In this document: positions 60,093-64,000 of the stretch, one piece after another
Numbering within the stretch: position 1 is the stretch's first letter
Layout: every line of letters starts with the position of its first letter
Origin: Eutypella sp. D-1
Taxonomy: Eukaryota; Ascomycota; Sordariomycetes; Xylariales; Diatrypaceae
Assembly (NCBI GenBank): GCA_023313575.1
Contig: JAJTTP010000020.1
Span: forward strand, 620,001-684,000
Direction: 5' to 3'
Length of the DNA stretch: 64,000 nucleotides
Notes under the pieces: generated by a model
Seen by the model: the letters and a program-made list of their open reading frames with translations, nothing else
What the model was told of the DNA's origin: nothing
Database searches by the model: none
Made by a program: the position numbers and the translations under genes

Positions 60093-63000
60093 ATGGGGTG
60101 GACGGGCTTTCTGCTCACCTACCTGCTCGGCGGTATCACCTTTATACCTCTCGTAATAGTAATAATATTAGTTCACGCATACTTCACGTTTCCCGTCCGA
60201 GACGAGCCCCAGTCGGCCGAACGCCGCGATGGTTCCGACGACATCGTCCAGCCGGGCGACGACACAACTGCCCTCCAGGCCGCTCGGAAGGAGGACCCGA
60301 AACCACGCTTCTCAGACGGCTCTGATCAGGCCGCCGGCTACTTCGCCGTTTGTCGTGAATACACCCCCATGGGTATCAATGCCAAACCCATCGAACGGCC
60401 CACCCCCGTCGGCTCCGCTACCGTAGCCGCTCCCAGCCCCAGTGTCTATCAGTCCATGTACCGGAGTATCTTCGACCGGAAACAGGCCTCGAGCCCCATT
60501 GACGACAATAAGAGCGCCAGCCAGCGGCCTAAGAGGGCCGGGAATGTCTTCTATGTCGTCCTTAGACACGGCCATCTGATGCTCTTCGACGACGAGGAGC
60601 AGCTCGAGGTCCGCCACGTCGTCTCCCTGGCCCACCACGACGTCAGCATCTACTCCGGCGGCGACTGCACTCCCGAGGGCGAGCTCTTCATCAAGAGGAA
60701 CGCTCTGTGCCTGACGAGGCGGGTCGATGGCAAGACCCCCGTCCCGGACTCCCAGACCTCTAAGCCCTTCTATCTGTTCTCCGAGAACTGCTCTGCCAAG
60801 GAGGACTTCTACTTCTGCCTGCTGAGGAACCAGAGCCAGACCTTCGGCGGTGCTCAGAACCCCGTTCCGGACCCCCAGCGCTTCGACGTGAAGAACATCA
60901 TCTCCCTCGTCCAGAAGCTGCACTCCTCCGAGGAGCACCTGCAGACCCGCTGGCTCAACGCCATCATCGGCCGCATGTTCCTCGGCCTCTACAAAACCAA
61001 GGACGCTGAACACTACATCAGGGAGAAGATCACCAAGAAGATCTCCCGCGTCAACCGCCCCTCCTTTCTGACCAAGATTGCCATCCAGAAGATTGACATG
61101 GGCGACGCCGCCCCTTATATCACTAACCCCCGCCTCAGGGACCTCAATGTCGAGGGCGAGTGTGTCATAGAGACCGACGTCAAGTACACAGGCAGCGCCA
61201 GGCTCGAGGTAGCCGCCGTCGCCCGGATCGACCTGGGCTCCCGGCTCAAGGCTAGAGAAGTCAATCTCGTCCTGGCGGTCGTGCTGCGGAAGCTCGAGGG
61301 CCATGTACTGTTCAAGATCAAGCCGCCGCCGAGCAACCGCGTCTGGTTCACCTTTCAGTCCACGCCCAAGATGGAGATGACGGTAGAGCCCATCGTCAGC
61401 TCCCGCCAAATCACCTACACCGTCATCCTGCGCCAGATCGAGAACCGCATCAAGGAGGTCCTGGCCGAGACTTTGGTCTTGCCCTTCTGGGACGACGTTC
61501 CCTTCTTCAACACGGAGCACAAGCGCTGGCGCGGTGGCGTTTTCGAGGGCGATGATGCCGTCCGCCGTTCCGATGACTATGAGGAGCTGGCCGCCCAGCT
61601 CGGCCACGTCGACGAGGTCGCCCGCCTCGACGCGGGGGGCGCCGCCACCACCGCGACTTCCCCGTCATCAACCCCCGACCTGCCCCCGCTCGACAAGAGC
61701 CACAGCATGCCCGTAGTCGACCATACCCATAACATGGGTTTCTGGAACCGCTTGAAGCCAAAATCACCGTCAATAAACGGTAGCAGCCAGGGAGACTCGG
61801 CGTCGGCGTCGGCGTCGACGACGGCTTTAGACACGAAGGGATCGCATACCACCCCCGACCGGGCCCCGCGACACATCCGTTCGGGCTCCTTCACCGCCCC
61901 GATCCCGATCGTTGGGACCGACCCGGCGCACGCTGAGCCCTTCAAGCCCTCCTCGCCGCCGGAACGCGATGACGTCGTCAGCACGATCGCCACCCTCTCC
62001 GCGAAGTCCCAGTCCCGTCACGAGACCCCAGCGCTGACACCGTCCGGCTCGCCGCCGAGGCCGTCGTCGGTCGCCAGGGCCAGCACCGCCTCGTCCAACA
62101 CCTCTTCGAGAGAGACTATCCCCGAGGAGCCCGGCGTCGAGGGTACCCCCAGAGTGGATGTGGGGTTGATGGCACCGGTGCCAGCGGCACAGGGCAGGCG
62201 TCGCACCGTTACCAACTCGTCGGTAGAGAGCCTCGGGGCCGGTGGGGTCGATGCTAGCACGAGCACCTCTACAGGAGGACGCAGCTTGTTCGCCTCCTCT
62301 CGGAAGGACCACCAGAACCAGCCACCGTCGCCGTCGGGCTCGGCTCACAGCAACATGAGCATCAACGGCACCGCGGAGACGACGTCCACCAAGCGCGGCG
62401 CCCTGACCGCGATGTCGAACGCCGCCGCGACCGCCAAGCGCTGGGGTCTGAACGCCATACAGCGGCAGGCGGAGAAGAACGGCAGTAATGGCGGGGCTGG
62501 CGCCGGCGCCGGCGGCGGTTCCGGGACCAGCGTAAACGGGACCCCGACGCGCAGGATGTCGGCCTCGGTGGAAAACCATCACCACGTCGACCTGAACCAG
62601 CCCATGGGCCGCGGCCAGCCCCTGCCTCCGCCCGGGACCCCGCTTCCGGGCCCCAGCACGCGATCCACGCCCATCCAGGTGCACCGGCGCAAATCGGTTG
62701 CCCCGCCGCCCCCGCAGCCCCCCTCCGCGAGTGGAACCCCGACCCCGTCCTCGTCCGCGCGTCAGAGCACTGCGAGCCTGGTGCCGGGGAGCGAAGACTC
62801 GGCAGCGACGGCCCCGACCCTCCCGCCCCGCCGTCCCGTCCCGCCTCCCCCGCTACCCCTCAGGCGCCGACGCACCACCCATGATGGCGGCGCGGGAGCG
62901 GGAGGGGGTGAGGAAGGAGACGCCGATGCCGACGGCGGCTACGGCACCGATGTCCTCGTCGTCGAGGCGCCCGCCGAGGACACACCGCCTGCTACGCCGC

Positions 63001-63407
63001 TGCTGGAGGTGGAGGAAAAGGGCGATGCGGGGGAAGAGGGGAAGAAGAAGACTAGTAGTAGGGATAGATCAAGTTCGTACGTTAAGCCCTGGGTCGAGGA
63101 CGATGATGCAGCAGATCGGAGACCTCTCCCTCCTCCTCCTTCTTCGGAGGAACGGGAAGATGTGGGGGGAAACCGGGCAGATGGGGGTGATGTGTCGCGG
63201 CCACAATCGCAACGGCAACAGCAAGCGGAGCCCTCACCGCCGCCACGGCTTCCACCGCGCGGCAGCGGTGGTGGTGGTGAGAGGAACGCCGCGGAGATCA
63301 AGAATGGCGTGGAGACTGCTAAGACCCAGACCCAAACCCAGATCCCCTCCGCGCGGGCTGATGACGGGGATGATGAGGATGGGTTTGCGAATTGGGCTGC
63401 GAGTTGA
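60093..63407 (+). CDS. NVJ2: SMP-domain lipid-transfer protein, NVJ2/TEX2-like
   Basis: A 1104-residue intronless protein. An N-terminal membrane anchor (about 5-31, MGWTGFLLTYLLGGITFIPL onward) is followed by a PH-like domain (about 149-250, NVFYVVLRHGHLMLFDDEEQ) and an SMP-LTD domain (about 283-475), with WLNAIIGRMFLGLY, conserved PSFLTKIAIQKIDMGDAAP and the strand-rich end ETLVLPFWDDVPFF. This order defines Nvj2/TEX2, an ER-anchored protein that moves lipids at ER contacts with vacuole and Golgi; in yeast it helps ceramide leave the ER. From about 485 to the end the sequence is Ser/Thr/Pro/Gly-rich and probably disordered, far longer than the folded part. The Kozak-like CCATGG start agrees with the anchor position. 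Confidence 0.93.
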   Translation: MGWTGFLLTYLLGGITFIPLVIVIILVHAYFTFPVRDEPQSAERRDGSDDIVQPGDDTTALQAARKEDPKPRFSDGSDQAAGYFAVCREYTPMGINAKPIERPTPVGSATVAAPSPSVYQSMYRSIFDRKQASSPIDDNKSASQRPKRAGNVFYVVLRHGHLMLFDDEEQLEVRHVVSLAHHDVSIYSGGDCTPEGELFIKRNALCLTRRVDGKTPVPDSQTSKPFYLFSENCSAKEDFYFCLLRNQSQTFGGAQNPVPDPQRFDVKNIISLVQKLHSSEEHLQTRWLNAIIGRMFLGLYKTKDAEHYIREKITKKISRVNRPSFLTKIAIQKIDMGDAAPYITNPRLRDLNVEGECVIETDVKYTGSARLEVAAVARIDLGSRLKAREVNLVLAVVLRKLEGHVLFKIKPPPSNRVWFTFQSTPKMEMTVEPIVSSRQITYTVILRQIENRIKEVLAETLVLPFWDDVPFFNTEHKRWRGGVFEGDDAVRRSDDYEELAAQLGHVDEVARLDAGGAATTATSPSSTPDLPPLDKSHSMPVVDHTHNMGFWNRLKPKSPSINGSSQGDSASASASTTALDTKGSHTTPDRAPRHIRSGSFTAPIPIVGTDPAHAEPFKPSSPPERDDVVSTIATLSAKSQSRHETPALTPSGSPPRPSSVARASTASSNTSSRETIPEEPGVEGTPRVDVGLMAPVPAAQGRRRTVTNSSVESLGAGGVDASTSTSTGGRSLFASSRKDHQNQPPSPSGSAHSNMSINGTAETTSTKRGALTAMSNAAATAKRWGLNAIQRQAEKNGSNGGAGAGAGGGSGTSVNGTPTRRMSASVENHHHVDLNQPMGRGQPLPPPGTPLPGPSTRSTPIQVHRRKSVAPPPPQPPSASGTPTPSSSARQSTASLVPGSEDSAATAPTLPPRRPVPPPPLPLRRRRTTHDGGAGAGGGEEGDADADGGYGTDVLVVEAPAEDTPPATPLLEVEEKGDAGEEGKKKTSSRDRSSSYVKPWVEDDDAADRRPLPPPPSSEEREDVGGNRADGGDVSRPQSQRQQQAEPSPPPRLPPRGSGGGGERNAAEIKNGVETAKTQTQTQIPSARADDGDDEDGFANWAAS

Positions 63408-64000
63408 TGATATCTATCTATTCTACCTACCTACCCTCTTTATATTCCCCTTAGTCGACACACCCCAGGCCGACGGATTCACGTACGCGGACGAACTTGC
63501 CTGGTCTATCCGGCGCTTTAAATCGTGGTCATCGCCGTATCACATCACGCCATGTCTCCCCGTCCACCACCACCACGGAGATATCGGCTTCGCCATTCAC
63601 ATTGCTTCGCTCCCAGACAGGGTGAGCGAAGAGGGGGCAGTTCAGCCGTTCGGTTTAGTTTAGTCTAGTTGAACACAGAAAGAGAGAGAGAGAGAGAGGA
63701 GGGATTCCAGTTCCTGAGGACACACAAGGGCGCAGCAGCGGATATATATACATAGGATTGGATCGCATGGCATGGCATGGGGTATGGCGTATATACGCGA
63801 GGAGTCTTCGGCGTTCGGGTAGTTTTTCTTTTTCTTCTTCTTTTTCTTTCTCCTTCCTCTTTTACCCCTCGTCTTCTCTCTCGCTTCCCCCCCCCCCTTT
63901 TTTTTTATCCATGTTCTATTCAGTGTCCCTGTCCGGGCTTCAGGGAGCTTTTGAGCCGTCTGCCTGCCTCTCTACTTACCTACCTACTGCAAAGAAAAAA
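63408..64000. other. 3' flank of NVJ2
   Basis: 593 bases to the window edge with no gene seen. Includes an (AG)9 run at about 63681-63698, a pyrimidine-rich zone and an 11-base poly-C run at 63887-63897. Confidence 0.6.

Noticed and set aside
60312..61607. 431-codon open frame antisense to NVJ2
   Set aside because: A composition shadow of the NVJ2 coding strand, with no recognisable domain.
1..64000. CRISPR array or bacterial defence cluster
   Set aside because: No direct repeats with regular spacers and no prokaryotic gene families; the window is eukaryotic nuclear DNA.

Overview
This window is nuclear DNA from a filamentous ascomycete (Pezizomycotina, most likely a Sordariomycete). The evidence is short GT-AG introns, GC-rich third codon positions in the housekeeping genes, and families that are typical of or restricted to that group: a HET-domain protein, a PalI/RIM9 pH-signalling protein with a long Gly/Pro tail, and an AspE-like septin. 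Species cannot be named from the sequence alone. I find no rRNA, tRNA, CRISPR array or intact transposon.

Layout, left to right: a SEC2-type Rab exchange factor (+, 1677-3833); importin beta/KAP95 (-, seven exons, 7681-10966); LEU4-type 2-isopropylmalate synthase (-, three exons with an 8-nt first exon, 15308-17586); a ferric-reductase-type flavocytochrome (-, 19752-21629); a HET-domain protein (-, 25940-28255); the anaphase-promoting-complex subunit APC5 (+, 29042-31408); the complex I assembly factor CIA30 (-, 31861-32789); the endocytic adaptor SLA2 (+, four exons, 33949-37460); PalI (-, three exons, 40952-43265); an ABC1/UbiB-family mitochondrial kinase-like protein of the MCP2/CQD2 type (+, 47755-49824); an AspE-like septin (+, two exons, 55092-56759); and an NVJ2/TEX2-type SMP-domain lipid-transfer protein (+, 60093-63407).

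The genes do not form a pathway cluster. Most are core housekeeping functions: exocytosis, nuclear import, leucine synthesis, cell cycle, complex I assembly, endocytosis, coenzyme Q biology, septation and ER contact sites. The accessory-looking part is 21.6-29.0 kb, where a lone HET gene with A/T-richer coding sequence lies in a gene-poor stretch beside the very GC-rich APC5. Spacers are long (up to about 5.3 kb) and full of microsatellites, poly-C/poly-G runs and short inverted motifs of the form TACCTA...TAGGTA.

I see no convincing new multi-gene system. The observations most worth checking are the repeated TACCTA/TAGGTA palindromes, the LEU4 micro-exon with CPC1/GCN4-type motifs in intron 1 and upstream, an ambiguous SEC2 start whose ATG overlaps a branch-point/acceptor-like sequence, and the in-frame stop built into the second PalI splice donor.
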